A stretch of DNA of 40,021 bases from a virus, in the IMG/VR virus record IMGVR_UViG_3300046517_000719, positions 1 through 40,021 of that record. One strand, 5' to 3'. Shown piece after piece: positions 27,991 to 36,104 of the stretch (its first letter is position 1; the number at the start of each line of letters is the position of its first letter). The position numbers and the translations under genes are program-made. The notes under the pieces are model-generated. The model saw only the letters and a program-made list of their open reading frames with translations. It searched no databases and had not been told where the DNA came from.

Positions 27991-29144
27991 TAGATCACCC
28001 CTGTGTCTCCGGGGCCACCGCTGGCCCCTGTGGGCCCGCCGCCGCCCTCGGCATCCGTGGGCCCCACCCGGCTGCTGCGTGTCCTGCCCAGGGCGCCCAT
28101 AGCTGCAGTGACCATAGCCGACCCGACGGCGACGGTCCGCTTGGTTACCTGGCCCGCGAATTGCGTGGTGGGTACCAGCACCATGGTGGCCAGGGCTGTG
28201 GCGCCGGCGGCCAGCGTCTTGCGCACCTGCCTGGTGATGGTGGCCGCCACGGTGGCCGGCGCGGCCAGCACCTTGCCCACCTGCCTGTTGATCGCCCCGG
28301 TGCTGGTGGCGGTGGCGGCCAGGGCCTTGGCCACGCTCTTGGTGATGGTGGCGGTGGTGGCCGGCATGGCGGCCACCAGGGCCTTGGCCACCTGGCGGCG
28401 CATGGTGCCCGTCACGGTGGCGTTGGCCACCAGGGTGAGCAGGAACGCCTTGGTGGCCGACAGCAGCCCGGTGACCACGGCGGTGGTGGCCGTGAGCTTC
28501 TTGCCCACGCTCTTAATGATGCTGCCAGTGCTGGTGGCCGTGCCCACCAGGTGCAGCCCCACCTGGCGCACCATGCTGCCGGTGGCGGCCGGCAGCGTGA
28601 CGGTCAGCACCTTGCCCACCCGCTTGACGATCAACGCGGTGCTGGTAACGGTGGCGGTGAGGGTGAGCAGGATGGCCCTGCTGGCGGCCATGACGCCGGC
28701 CACGGTGGCGTTGGCCACCAGGGCCTTGGCCACCTGGCGCACCATGGTGCCCGTGGCGGCCGGTAGGGCGGCGAGCAGCACCTTGCCCACCTGGCGGGCC
28801 ATGGTGGCCGTCACGGGCGGCAGCGTGGCTGCCAGGGGCTTGCCCACGCTCTTGGTGATGGTGGCGGTGGCGGCGGGCAGGGTGGTGGCCAGGTGCAGCT
28901 GCACGCTCTTGACCAGCACGCCGGTGGCGGCGGGCAGCGTGACGGCCAGTGTCTTGGCCACCTGGCGCACCATGGTGCCCGTGGCGGCGGGCAGCGTTAC
29001 GGCCAGGGTCTTGCCCACCGTGCGGGTCATGCTGGCCGTGGCCGGCACCACGTCCGCCGTAAGCGTGAGCGGGTTGGTGATGCTGGTGCTGCCCGCCCAG
29101 GGCGGCGGCGGCGTGTGGACAACGATGGGGGCTTGGAACGGCAC
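27990..29144 (-). CDS. Tandem-repeat protein, about sixteen 19-residue repeats
   Basis: A 384-aa protein: after a Pro-rich N-terminus (residues 1-24) come about sixteen units of 18-20 residues. The consensus is near KTLAVTLPAATGTMVRQVG; variants end SVG, QVA or KRVG, and positions 1, 3 and 7-11 are best kept. The C-terminus (last ~50 residues) is Gly/Pro/Ser-rich. The periodic hydrophobic pattern suggests a repetitive beta or beta-alpha solenoid. Its genes on either side are head-tail and lectin-like genes, so it is probably a virion fibre or decoration, but I know no family for it. GTG start overlapping no other gene. Confidence 0.8.
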   Translation of the reverse strand: MPFQAPIVVHTPPPPWAGSTSITNPLTLTADVVPATASMTRTVGKTLAVTLPAATGTMVRQVAKTLAVTLPAATGVLVKSVQLHLATTLPAATATITKSVGKPLAATLPPVTATMARQVGKVLLAALPAATGTMVRQVAKALVANATVAGVMAASRAILLTLTATVTSTALIVKRVGKVLTVTLPAATGSMVRQVGLHLVGTATSTGSIIKSVGKKLTATTAVVTGLLSATKAFLLTLVANATVTGTMRRQVAKALVAAMPATTATITKSVAKALAATATSTGAINRQVGKVLAAPATVAATITRQVRKTLAAGATALATMVLVPTTQFAGQVTKRTVAVGSAMVTAAMGALGRTRSSRVGPTDAEGGGGPTGASGGPGDTGVI

Positions 29145-29759
29145 CTAGGCGTTGCGCCGCATGTAGACCAGCGGCAGCCCCTTCTTGGGCTCGTTGCCGG
29201 GCAGGATGGTGCCGCCGCCCACGTTGATGAGCGGCATCTGGGTGGAGAACTTGCGAATGCCCAGCTTGCCCGGCGCCTTGTACGTGGCGTCACCCACCGA
29301 CGCCTTGGGCACGCCGTTGATGTACGCGGTAATGGTGCCGCCCACAATGCTGGCGCCCAGCGTGTCCGAGAACACGTAGGCGCCCACGTTTTGGGCGGGC
29401 AGGATCGTGACGAACGTGGTGGAGTTATCGATGCGCTGGATTGTCACCTGGTCGCCGGACACGGAGAAGAACACCAGGTAGCCGGTAACACCGGCCACGC
29501 CCGGGCTGTTGATGCGCAGCAGGATGTTGGTGCCGAAGTCGGTGCCGCCGGTGCCCACCGTCCACAGCTCGCAGTCGGGGCCGTAGTCGGCAGCGGTGAC
29601 GTTCGAGGAGTCGGACGCGCCGGCGCCCACCATTTGGTTGGTGAGGATCTTGAGGTTGAAGTCGGTGGAAATGAACTTCGCCGACCACAGCCCGCCGTTG
29701 GTTAGCGGGTTCTCGTCCGCCCGCGTGCAATTGTCGATGACGGGCGTGAGCGGGAACAC
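29145..29759 (-). CDS. Lectin-like (LamG/ConA-type) structural protein
   Basis: A 204-aa beta-rich protein starting near NCTRADENPLTNGGLWSAKF, the opening of the phage ConA/LamG-like family, followed by LKILTNQMVGAG, LLRINSPGVAGVTGYLVFF and TITAYINGVPKASVGD. Such domains bind glycans or decorate virions. It lies next to the repeat protein and may work with it at the virion surface. A GTG at 29759 starts the frame; the ribosome binding site is weak. Confidence 0.75.
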   Translation of the reverse strand: MFPLTPVIDNCTRADENPLTNGGLWSAKFISTDFNLKILTNQMVGAGASDSSNVTAADYGPDCELWTVGTGGTDFGTNILLRINSPGVAGVTGYLVFFSVSGDQVTIQRIDNSTTFVTILPAQNVGAYVFSDTLGASIVGGTITAYINGVPKASVGDATYKAPGKLGIRKFSTQMPLINVGGGTILPGNEPKKGLPLVYMRRNA

Positions 29760-29765
29760 TGCGGG

Positions 29766-30536
29766 CTAGTTCAGGCTCCGCAGCAGCCACCACTGGCACG
29801 TGCTGGTGTTGGACGCGCTCGACGCCGACCACGTGAAGTTCATTGTGATCCCGCAGCCGGCGGCACCCTGCCCCGACGTGTCGATCGTGGCAGCTGTGGC
29901 GCCGATGTAAAGGTCGGCCACGAATTGGGTGTTGGTGACGGGCTGCCCGAACGAAGCCATGCCGGTGCCGTACCCGGTGCCCAGGGTGGCGCCAGGCGGC
30001 GCCGTGCGGATCGCGAACGTGAAATGGATGTAGTACGGCAGGGCGGTGGTGCCGGTGATCGTCGTCCACGTGGGCGAGGCGCCCAGCGTGATGTTGGTGG
30101 CCACCGTTGGCGACGAGCCCCACCGGGGCGTGACGATCAGGGTGGGCGTGGCGGTGTTGCCGTAGATGCCGCCGGCGCGTACCTCGTACACCTTGCCGGC
30201 GCGTGCATCGTTGGCCGGAATGGCACAGAACTGGTTGAGCATGGCCTGGGGTGTGGTGCCGTTAATGGTGTCGCCCAGGATGTTCAGCTCGGTGCCCAGC
30301 GTATTGCGGGCGTTGAATGCCGCGGTGTTCACGTCGTTGATGTCCATTGACGCGAACCCCTGGCGGGCCATTACCAGCCCCGGGTTCTCCTTGGCCATGC
30401 GCAGGTGGTGGCGTACCCGCTCCGGCGCCCTGGTGGCCAGCAGCCAATGCCGCTCCCAGGCGCCAAACACCTGCTGCCCGTAGGTGCGCTCAATGTCCAC
30501 CAGCTCCTCGAGCCGGGTCTTGGTCATGGTGGCCAT
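29766..30536 (-). CDS. Structural protein, head/tail accessory (256 aa)
   Basis: Not recognised. The N-terminal 60 residues are helical and charged (RLEELVDIERTYGQQVFGAW, RVRHHLRMAKENPGLVM), a possible virion-anchoring segment. The rest is beta-rich, with many Thr and Gly (TLIVTPRWGSSPTVATNI) and an end of MNFTWSASSASNTSTCQWWL. This fits a fibre-like protein attached to the head or head-tail region. The ATG overlaps the upstream TAA. Confidence 0.65.
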   Translation of the reverse strand: MATMTKTRLEELVDIERTYGQQVFGAWERHWLLATRAPERVRHHLRMAKENPGLVMARQGFASMDINDVNTAAFNARNTLGTELNILGDTINGTTPQAMLNQFCAIPANDARAGKVYEVRAGGIYGNTATPTLIVTPRWGSSPTVATNITLGASPTWTTITGTTALPYYIHFTFAIRTAPPGATLGTGYGTGMASFGQPVTNTQFVADLYIGATAATIDTSGQGAAGCGITMNFTWSASSASNTSTCQWWLLRSLN

Positions 30537-30931
30537 TAGTTATCGAACACTGCCTTAATGGTGAAGGCAATGGAGTCGCCGGACGCCAGGCCAATGGCGG
30601 TGAAGTCGCCTTTCAGGAACAGGTTGCCACCCGAGGCGGCGTCGAACAGGCCGGCGTTGGTGACGCTGCCGGCGCCGGTGGCGGTGCGCGTGCCCGTCAC
30701 CTGGTACGTGTCGTTGGTGGTGGTGGTGGTTTGCCGCGTGCTGGTGCCCACGGTGTGGTCGGTGCCCGCCGACGTCGTTAGGTCAACCAGCTTCTCCGTG
30801 AACAGCGTGGTGTCTGCCACGGCTGCGGTGCCGGCGCCAGTGCCCCACCCAATGTTCACGGGCTCTGTGCCGGCGCCCTTAATTCGGTTGGTGACAATGT
30901 CCAGGCCACCGTCTACTACCTTAACCGCCAT
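30536..30931 (-). CDS. Probable structural protein (131 aa)
   Basis: A beta-rich protein, GTEPVNIGWGTGAGTAAVAD, with long Thr/Val-rich strands and a C-terminal SIAFTIKAVFDN. The NIGWGTG stretch recalls small virion proteins of phages. AAAGGA precedes the ATG at 30931. It belongs to the block between capsid and connector; its specific role is unknown. Confidence 0.65.
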   Translation of the reverse strand: MAVKVVDGGLDIVTNRIKGAGTEPVNIGWGTGAGTAAVADTTLFTEKLVDLTTSAGTDHTVGTSTRQTTTTTNDTYQVTGTRTATGAGSVTNAGLFDAASGGNLFLKGDFTAIGLASGDSIAFTIKAVFDN

Positions 30932-31085
30932 CGCTCAGTCCTTTCTTCAGCCGCCATAGCCACCGGCGGAACGGGTTCTTGTGGAAGTACGCTACCTCGC
31001 CCAAGTCCTCGACCGTTCCGTCGGCGCGGATGACAACGGCGCTGATCGATGCCTCCCGCAATTTGCCCTTGCCTGCGAGGTTCAC
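30921..31085 (-). CDS. Small conserved-type phage protein (54 aa)
   Basis: A 54-aa protein with the run ISAVVIRADGTVEDLGEVAY then FRRWLWRLKKGLS. The RADGTVEDLG pattern followed by a basic, Trp-rich tail is recurrent in structural operons of actinophages. The GTG at 31085 overlaps the upstream TGA (GTGA), and its TAA lies 11 nt inside the next gene. Confidence 0.7.
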   Translation of the reverse strand: MNLAGKGKLREASISAVVIRADGTVEDLGEVAYFHKNPFRRWLWRLKKGLSDGG

Positions 31086-31261
31086 TTGGCCTTCTTGCTC
31101 CTGGTGGTGGCCCTCTTGGCCGGCGGTGCGCCGGTCGTGCCCAGCAGCCGCAGCTGCTCGTCCACTGCCGCCACCCGGTCGGGTAGGTCGCGGGCCACGT
31201 AGCCGGCCCGCTCCTCGAGCAGGGCCTGCACCTTGGCTGCCCTGTATTGGTCTGTGCTCAC
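31082..31261 (-). CDS. Small helical protein (59 aa)
   Basis: A 59-aa, mostly helical and basic protein (VQALLEERAGYVARDLPDRV, then a lysine-rich tail ending RSKKAK). The GTG at 31261 has AAGGAG about 10 nt upstream. It follows the 12-bp hairpin at 31285-31313. Unknown function; a small tail or head accessory factor. Confidence 0.65.
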   Translation of the reverse strand: MSTDQYRAAKVQALLEERAGYVARDLPDRVAAVDEQLRLLGTTGAPPAKRATTRSKKAK

Positions 31262-31284
31262 TGCTGCCCTGCTCCTTTCGGTGG

Positions 31285-31313
31285 CCCTGGGGGGCCGTGG
31301 TGGCCCCCCAGGG
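31285..31313 (-). terminator. 12-bp hairpin after the tail-tube-like gene
   Basis: CCCTGGGGGGCC (31285-31296) and GGCCCCCCAGGG (31302-31313) form a perfect 12-bp GC stem with a 5-nt loop, 16 bp beyond the stop of the 31329-31748 gene. It lacks a T tail. It may partially terminate transcription or stabilise the 3' end, so that capsid and tube-like proteins exceed the downstream gene products. Confidence 0.65.
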
Positions 31314-31328
31314 TATTGCCAGCTGCGC

Positions 31329-31748
31329 CTAGGAGGTAGAGACGATGAGCCCCAGGGCGCTGTTGTTGCGGAACTCGACGCTAAACGTGCTGGCGTCGCC
31401 CACCTTGCCGTCCAACGGCGTGTACCCGAACATCAGGCAGCTGAGCCAGAAGGCGGGGTTGGTGGTTGAAACGACCGCGCTCGTCGGCCGGCACAGCACC
31501 GGGAACGGTGTGTTGGTGGTGGCGAGCGGGTAGAGCGTGGCGTGCACGGACGCTGCCGCGAAGTCGTTGTAGAAATCGACCTTCACGTTGGCGTCGCCCA
31601 GGCCACCGAGGTACTGTTTGTAGCTGGCGCCCATGGCGGTGACGTCCACGTCGTCTCTCGTGGTCTCCACCGTGAGCTTCTGCACGTGATCCGAGAGGGT
31701 CACGCTGTTGACGCTGAGAAAGGCGTCGGTGAGCACGAACTTGGCCAT
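31329..31748 (-). CDS. Tail tube-like protein (139 aa)
   Basis: The sequence reads like a siphophage major tail protein: SVNSVTLSDHVQKLTVETTR, DDVDVTAMGASYKQYLGGLG, VKVDFYNDFAAASVHATLYP and FSVEFRNNSALGL. It would form the tail tube. Its position directly after the major capsid gene, far from the tail chaperone, is unusual. A head-decoration protein derived from a tube-like fold is an alternative. A 12-bp hairpin follows it. Confidence 0.75.
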   Translation of the reverse strand: MAKFVLTDAFLSVNSVTLSDHVQKLTVETTRDDVDVTAMGASYKQYLGGLGDANVKVDFYNDFAAASVHATLYPLATTNTPFPVLCRPTSAVVSTTNPAFWLSCLMFGYTPLDGKVGDASTFSVEFRNNSALGLIVSTS

Positions 31749-31766
31749 GTGCTACCGCCTCCTCTC

Positions 31767-33128
31767 TTAGAACGCCGGGGTTACCAGGCCCGTGCCGCTG
31801 ATGATCGTGATGGACTTCACCTGGCGGTGCGGCACGAAGAACGAGTAGGCGAACAGCTGCAGCCTGACGAGCAGGTTGCCGCTGCCGATCTCCTCGAACA
31901 TTGTCTGCCGGATCGGGCCCTCTGCGAACAGGACGTCGTCCACGAACAGCACGTAGATCTCGTCCTCGTTGGTGCCGGCGCCGTAGGTGACGCCGATGTT
32001 CGGATCCATCAGGACGGGCACGCCGCCAATCATGCCGGCGAATCCCTGGTCCTGAGTACCCAGCCCCTGGTACAGCCCGCCCTGCTGGAACAGCGGGAAG
32101 GTGCTGGACAGGTTGCTGGCAAGCCAGGCCGCACGCCGCGGGTGCATGACGATGAGGTTCGCCTGGCGGTAGCGGTTGCTCGCCACCTTCTGAATCGCGT
32201 CGTAGAGCTTGGGGAGCAGCTCTGCGGCGGTGGGTGTGCCGTCCGTGTACGCCACGGTGTTCGGCGACGATACGGCGCGGATGCCCAGGTGCTGGCCGTT
32301 GGCACCCGTGCCGGAGATCAGCTGGGTGTCGAGGGCCACGTCGTAGGCGCCGGCCAGGTCACGGTAGATCACCATGTCCATGCCGGGGTACGAGCGCTCC
32401 AGGGCCTGCCGGCTGATGTCGTTCTGGCCGGCGATGGTCACCATGCTGGCGGTGACCGTCTGCGTGTCGATGTCCGTCTCGGACACCGTGGTGTTCTCTG
32501 CCGTCATCACGGCCTCGGTCACGCCGGTCTGCACCTTGGGCACCGTGATGGTGAGCCCGGAGGGCGGGAACGGGAACGAGGGCACGCGGTTGGCGAACGG
32601 CCGGCCGGCGCGGGGCAGCTCTGCCCACTCGTCGGCCAGGTAGATGGGCGGAATGAAGCCGGCCGCCCCGGGGTCTGCGCTGGTGACGTCACGCTGCTGG
32701 AGAGTGTCCAGGGCGTGGACGGTGTTGCGGTGCAGCCGCTCGGCCGCATTCGGGTCCTGGTTCCGCCAGGTGCGGTACAGGTCCGAGAAGAACGACTCGC
32801 CGCGGTCGGGCCGGTACACGGCCTCCACGGTGCTGGTGCCAGCTGCGCGTGCTGACGCGGCCGGGTCGGCCGGCTCTGCCGGCTCCTCCGGGGTCTCGGG
32901 CTCGGCCTCGTGCGGGTGTGCTGCACGTGCCTCCGCTACTGCGGTGAGCCGGTCGAGGTTGGCGCGGCACCTCTCCACCTGGGCCTGGGCCTCGGTGAAC
33001 TCGGTGTCGCGTGCCTCGAGCTGCTCCGCCGTGGCGTCCTCGGGGAGGGCCTCGATCGCGTCCGCCGCCGCTGTCATGCGCGTGACCGCGTCGTTGTACG
33101 CGGTACGTGCCTGTGCGATGGGGTTCAT
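31767..33128 (-). CDS. Major capsid protein (HK97 fold)
   Basis: A 453-aa protein. The first about 100 residues are a charged coiled coil (TAAADAIEALPEDATAEQLE, then ARDTEFTEAQAQVERCRANL), the built-in scaffold usually cut off by the prohead protease. The rest shows the HK97-type pattern: GFIPPIYLADEWAELPR, TITVPKVQTGVTEAV, QNDISRQALERSYPGMD, and a C-terminal MFEEIGSGNLLVRLQLFAYS. It builds the icosahedral shell. The ATG overlaps the protease stop (ATGA). Confidence 0.92.
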   Translation of the reverse strand: MNPIAQARTAYNDAVTRMTAAADAIEALPEDATAEQLEARDTEFTEAQAQVERCRANLDRLTAVAEARAAHPHEAEPETPEEPAEPADPAASARAAGTSTVEAVYRPDRGESFFSDLYRTWRNQDPNAAERLHRNTVHALDTLQQRDVTSADPGAAGFIPPIYLADEWAELPRAGRPFANRVPSFPFPPSGLTITVPKVQTGVTEAVMTAENTTVSETDIDTQTVTASMVTIAGQNDISRQALERSYPGMDMVIYRDLAGAYDVALDTQLISGTGANGQHLGIRAVSSPNTVAYTDGTPTAAELLPKLYDAIQKVASNRYRQANLIVMHPRRAAWLASNLSSTFPLFQQGGLYQGLGTQDQGFAGMIGGVPVLMDPNIGVTYGAGTNEDEIYVLFVDDVLFAEGPIRQTMFEEIGSGNLLVRLQLFAYSFFVPHRQVKSITIISGTGLVTPAF

Positions 33129-33880
33129 GCTTCCTCTCTTGCTGGCTTGTAGGTGGTGGTGGCAGCGCGGCTGCGTGCCCGCAGTGCCGCCAGGCGCCTA
33201 CGCCCATCGCCCGCCCCCAGGTGCGAGGCAGGCCCGCCGCCGCCGGCGTGGCTGACGTCGGGTGCCGTCCCTGCTGTGTTGCCTAGCAGCGAACGGGGTA
33301 GCTGGCCCTGCTCTACGGCGTGCTCGAGCAGCGACCTCATGCCCGCATCGGTCTGCGGGTAAGCCGGATAGGTGGCCACGGTGGCGTCGTACAGGCCGTC
33401 CACACCGTCCTGGTTCACGGTGCGCATCACCTGGCCGTCCTCCGTTACCGCCCACGTGTCGCCGCCTTCGGCGACCGTGAATGCAAAACTCATCTGGTCA
33501 ATGTCGCCGCGGCGCATGCTGGTGCGCAGGTCTGCCACCCAGCTAATGCCGGTGTCCACGCGGGCGAACACGTGCAGGCCGGTGGTGTCCTCGCGCAATT
33601 CCAGGGTGCCGCTGGCGGTGCGGGCCAGCACGTAGTTCGGGTCGTGGTTGAGCAGCAGGCGCACGTCGGGCTGGGTGCGCAGCACGGCGCGAAAGGCGCC
33701 TGGCGCCAGCATCTCCCTGAACCCGCCCAGGTCCTCGCTGGGCCTGTTGAACACTGCCGCGTGGCCGCGTAGCGTGGTCTCGCCGCGGCGCTCCGGGTCG
33801 CCGCTGTCGCGCCACTCGGCGACGTCCATGGGCACCGTAAAGGTGCGGCGCACGGGCGGCGGTGTGGTGGTAATGGTCAC
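33125..33880 (-). CDS. Prohead protease (S78/HK97 family)
   Basis: A 251-aa protein with the family core: LRGHAAVFNRPSEDLGGFRE, LLLNHDP with H79, and DIDQMSFAFTV with S131, the likely catalytic pair of U35/HK97 prohead proteases. It trims the capsid scaffold during maturation. The C-terminus after about residue 190 is a Gly/Arg-rich tail. The GTG at 33880 follows GAGGAG, and the gene lies between portal and capsid as usual. Confidence 0.92.
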   Translation of the reverse strand: MTITTTPPPVRRTFTVPMDVAEWRDSGDPERRGETTLRGHAAVFNRPSEDLGGFREMLAPGAFRAVLRTQPDVRLLLNHDPNYVLARTASGTLELREDTTGLHVFARVDTGISWVADLRTSMRRGDIDQMSFAFTVAEGGDTWAVTEDGQVMRTVNQDGVDGLYDATVATYPAYPQTDAGMRSLLEHAVEQGQLPRSLLGNTAGTAPDVSHAGGGGPASHLGAGDGRRRLAALRARSRAATTTYKPAREEA

Positions 33881-33908
33881 GGGCGGCTCCTCTCGCGAGT
33901 GTAGCGGG

Positions 33909-35162
33909 TCATACGGCGCCGGCCGGTTCCGGCGGCTCGGGGGGCGGCGCCGGCGCGGCGGCGGCCTGGGGGTTGGGGGCGCCGCCCACAGGGGTCATCT
34001 GCGGCACCATGCCCGGCGTCTTGCTGGGGTCGTCGGGGATGGGCGGCAGCGGGCCGCGGCCTTCCTCGGCGCGTGCCTCGTCGGGCAGCAGCGTGCCGTC
34101 CTGGATCTTCTCGTGAATGATGGCGGCACGGCGCACCGGGTCCACGAACGTCAGGTCGTTGAGGTCGAACCCGGGGTACAGCGGTGTGCTGCCAAACAGG
34201 TCGGGGTCGGCCTTTAGGGCGCCGGCAATGCGGGCCAGGCGTGGCGGCAGCTGCACGGCCAGGAACCGCTGCAGCCCTTCCTCGCGCTCGCCCCTGGTGC
34301 CCAGCATGCTGCCCAGCACAATGGGGTCGACGTCCATGATGCGGCCAATGTCATCGACGCCCAGCCGGCGGCCCTCGATGAACTGCGCGTCCTGCAGGTT
34401 GACCGGAATGGGCGTGATGGTTACGCCACCGCCGGCCACGAACGGCTTCCAGGCGTTGTCCACGCCGCCGTACTCCTGCTCAATGTCCGTCTTCCATTCG
34501 CTGGCCTGGTCGCGGCGCACGTTGTCCGGGAACACGAACGCCACGCCGGGGCGGGCGTCGTTCTGGAAGAACTTGCCCTCGAATCGCATGGCGGCCAGCT
34601 GCGCCCCCACCGGGTCGCGGTGCTGCCAGATGCGGCTCACGCCCACCAGGCCGTTTCCTAGGGTCTGGCCGCGCACGTGCAGGTACTCGGCGGTGGTGCC
34701 CTTAACGCCGGCCACCTCGATTATCTTGGTGCCGGTGGCCCGCTCGCGGTAGATGCGCACCTTGTCCAGCGGCACGGGCAGCAGCGCCACCACGCGGCCC
34801 TTGCTGCGCACCTTGCGCAGCACGGCGTTCTCCGTGGTCTCGAGGCTGGCCACCACATCCCACAGCCAGTCGAACGTGCTGCCGTCCCAGGGCTGGGCCA
34901 GCAGCTGCGCCTGCCAGGCGTCCTCCTGCTCCCGCTTGTCACCGCGGTAGCCCTGCCAGCAGCTCATGCGCAAGCTGGCCACCATGCCGGCCACGAACCG
35001 CACGGCGGCGCCCAGGGCGGGCAGCCCCACCGCCACATCGTTGGTCACGTACTGCCCGGTGCTGGTTAGGCCGCCGGCGGCCCACCGTTGCGGGCTGGTG
35101 TTGATCCCGCTAAAGGCGTCGCGTACCTCGCGCTCGCCCGCGTAGCGGGTCTTGATAATCAA
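33909..35162 (-). CDS. Portal protein (HK97 family)
   Basis: A 417-aa protein with the typical order of an HK97-like portal: an N-terminal helix (LPALGAAVRFVAGMVASLRM), YLHVRGQTLGNGLVGVSRIW, then FIEGRRLGVDDIGRIMDVDP and IHEKIQDGTLLPDEARAEEG. It forms the dodecameric channel for packaging at one capsid vertex. The C-terminus is Pro-rich. A TTG start overlaps the upstream TGA. A 28-bp gap separates it from the protease. Confidence 0.92.
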   Translation of the reverse strand: MIIKTRYAGEREVRDAFSGINTSPQRWAAGGLTSTGQYVTNDVAVGLPALGAAVRFVAGMVASLRMSCWQGYRGDKREQEDAWQAQLLAQPWDGSTFDWLWDVVASLETTENAVLRKVRSKGRVVALLPVPLDKVRIYRERATGTKIIEVAGVKGTTAEYLHVRGQTLGNGLVGVSRIWQHRDPVGAQLAAMRFEGKFFQNDARPGVAFVFPDNVRRDQASEWKTDIEQEYGGVDNAWKPFVAGGGVTITPIPVNLQDAQFIEGRRLGVDDIGRIMDVDPIVLGSMLGTRGEREEGLQRFLAVQLPPRLARIAGALKADPDLFGSTPLYPGFDLNDLTFVDPVRRAAIIHEKIQDGTLLPDEARAEEGRGPLPPIPDDPSKTPGMVPQMTPVGGAPNPQAAAAPAPPPEPPEPAGAV

Positions 35163-35368
35163 CGCAGCACCTGCACGAACACCACGCGCTCACGGGGCAC
35201 CCTGACGGCCACGCCGTCGAGAGTAACAGTCCGGTCCACTCCCTCGACTAGCTGCGGCAGCTGAAGCACGTAGTGGCCAGCATGCCTGCTGGGCCATCCG
35301 GTTAGCAAACCTTCGAGGCTGGGCTGGTTGTCAGCTAGGTGCAATCTGACCAGACGCTTTCGTAGCAA
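35159..35368 (-). CDS. Small hypothetical protein before the portal (69 aa)
   Basis: Not recognised. I chose the TTG at 35368 because AAGGAGGTGATC (35383-35372) lies 8 nt upstream, a 12-nt match to the 16S rRNA 3' end that is unusually complete. The product is basic and beta-rich at the end (RTVTLDGVAVRVPRERVVFV). The portal start overlaps its stop, so it may serve mainly to load ribosomes for the portal by coupling. Its 5' end overlaps the glycosyltransferase-like gene by 38 nt. Confidence 0.6.
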   Translation of the reverse strand: MLRKRLVRLHLADNQPSLEGLLTGWPSRHAGHYVLQLPQLVEGVDRTVTLDGVAVRVPRERVVFVQVLR

Positions 35369-36104
35369 CGAGATCACCTCCTTCCGCGCCGGCCAGGTCT
35401 CTGGCAGCGAAATACGCGGCCGCATCGTCCAGCCGCACCTTGGCCCGGTCTTTGCGCCGGTGGTACGCCACCAGGGCGCCCTCGAGCCTGGCTTCCTCCT
35501 CCACCTGCTCGGGCCCGAATAGCGTGATGCTGCCGGGCCCGTCCGGGTTGTCAGCGATTACGTTCCAGTGTTTGACGTGGTATTGCAGCCCGGGCAGCAG
35601 CCGGTAGATGCTGCGGGTGCGCACCGTCCACTGCGTGCTCACGTCCGTGTGGCGGGCCAGCTTGGCGGTGGCCTCATCGGCCAGCATGTCCTGGCCGTCC
35701 AGCAGCGTGTACGTGGCCACGTGGTGCTGCGTCTCGGCCAGGGCTGCCCGCACCGTGTCCGCGTACACCTGCATGACCTGGAAGTCGCTGTCGAATACCA
35801 GCACCCAATCCTCCCCCGGGGTGCCCAGGTGCCGGCACAGGTCCAGGGCGGCGTTGCGCTTGGCCACCTCATTGCCGGCCCACACGTCGCGGGGCTGGTA
35901 CACCACGCACCCGCAGCCGGCGGCCTCGGCGGCGGCCATGATGGCCTCGCGCTGCTCGGGCATGCTGTGGCTGCGGGCCCTGGGGTACAGCTGGTAGGCG
36001 CCGTCCACGGCCACGATGGTGTCGCACACCCTGCCGAAGCCGGCCACGCAGGCGGCCAGCCAGCTGGGCGACTCGTCGTACCAGATGAGCTTCCCGATGA
36101 TCAC
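35331..36104 (-). CDS. Glycosyltransferase-like protein (GT-A type)
   Basis: A 257-aa protein with a Rossmann-like opening (KLIWYDESPSWLAACVAGFG), VAVDGAY with D34, and DWVLVFDSDFQVM with a DxD motif (D105, D107) that would bind the nucleotide-sugar metal. The C-terminal half has conserved His/Trp patches (YHVKHWNVI). GT-A enzymes transfer sugars onto proteins, glycans or DNA bases; the acceptor is unknown. It begins at a GTG overlapping the upstream stop (GTGA) and belongs to the island at 35331-37909. Confidence 0.75.
   Translation of the reverse strand: MIIGKLIWYDESPSWLAACVAGFGRVCDTIVAVDGAYQLYPRARSHSMPEQREAIMAAAEAAGCGCVVYQPRDVWAGNEVAKRNAALDLCRHLGTPGEDWVLVFDSDFQVMQVYADTVRAALAETQHHVATYTLLDGQDMLADEATAKLARHTDVSTQWTVRTRSIYRLLPGLQYHVKHWNVIADNPDGPGSITLFGPEQVEEEARLEGALVAYHRRKDRAKVRLDDAAAYFAARDLAGAEGGDLVATKASGQIAPS

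Noticed and set aside
27990-29144. Repeated DNA as a CRISPR or satellite array
   Set aside because: The period of about 57 bp keeps one open frame with conserved residues, so it is a protein repeat.
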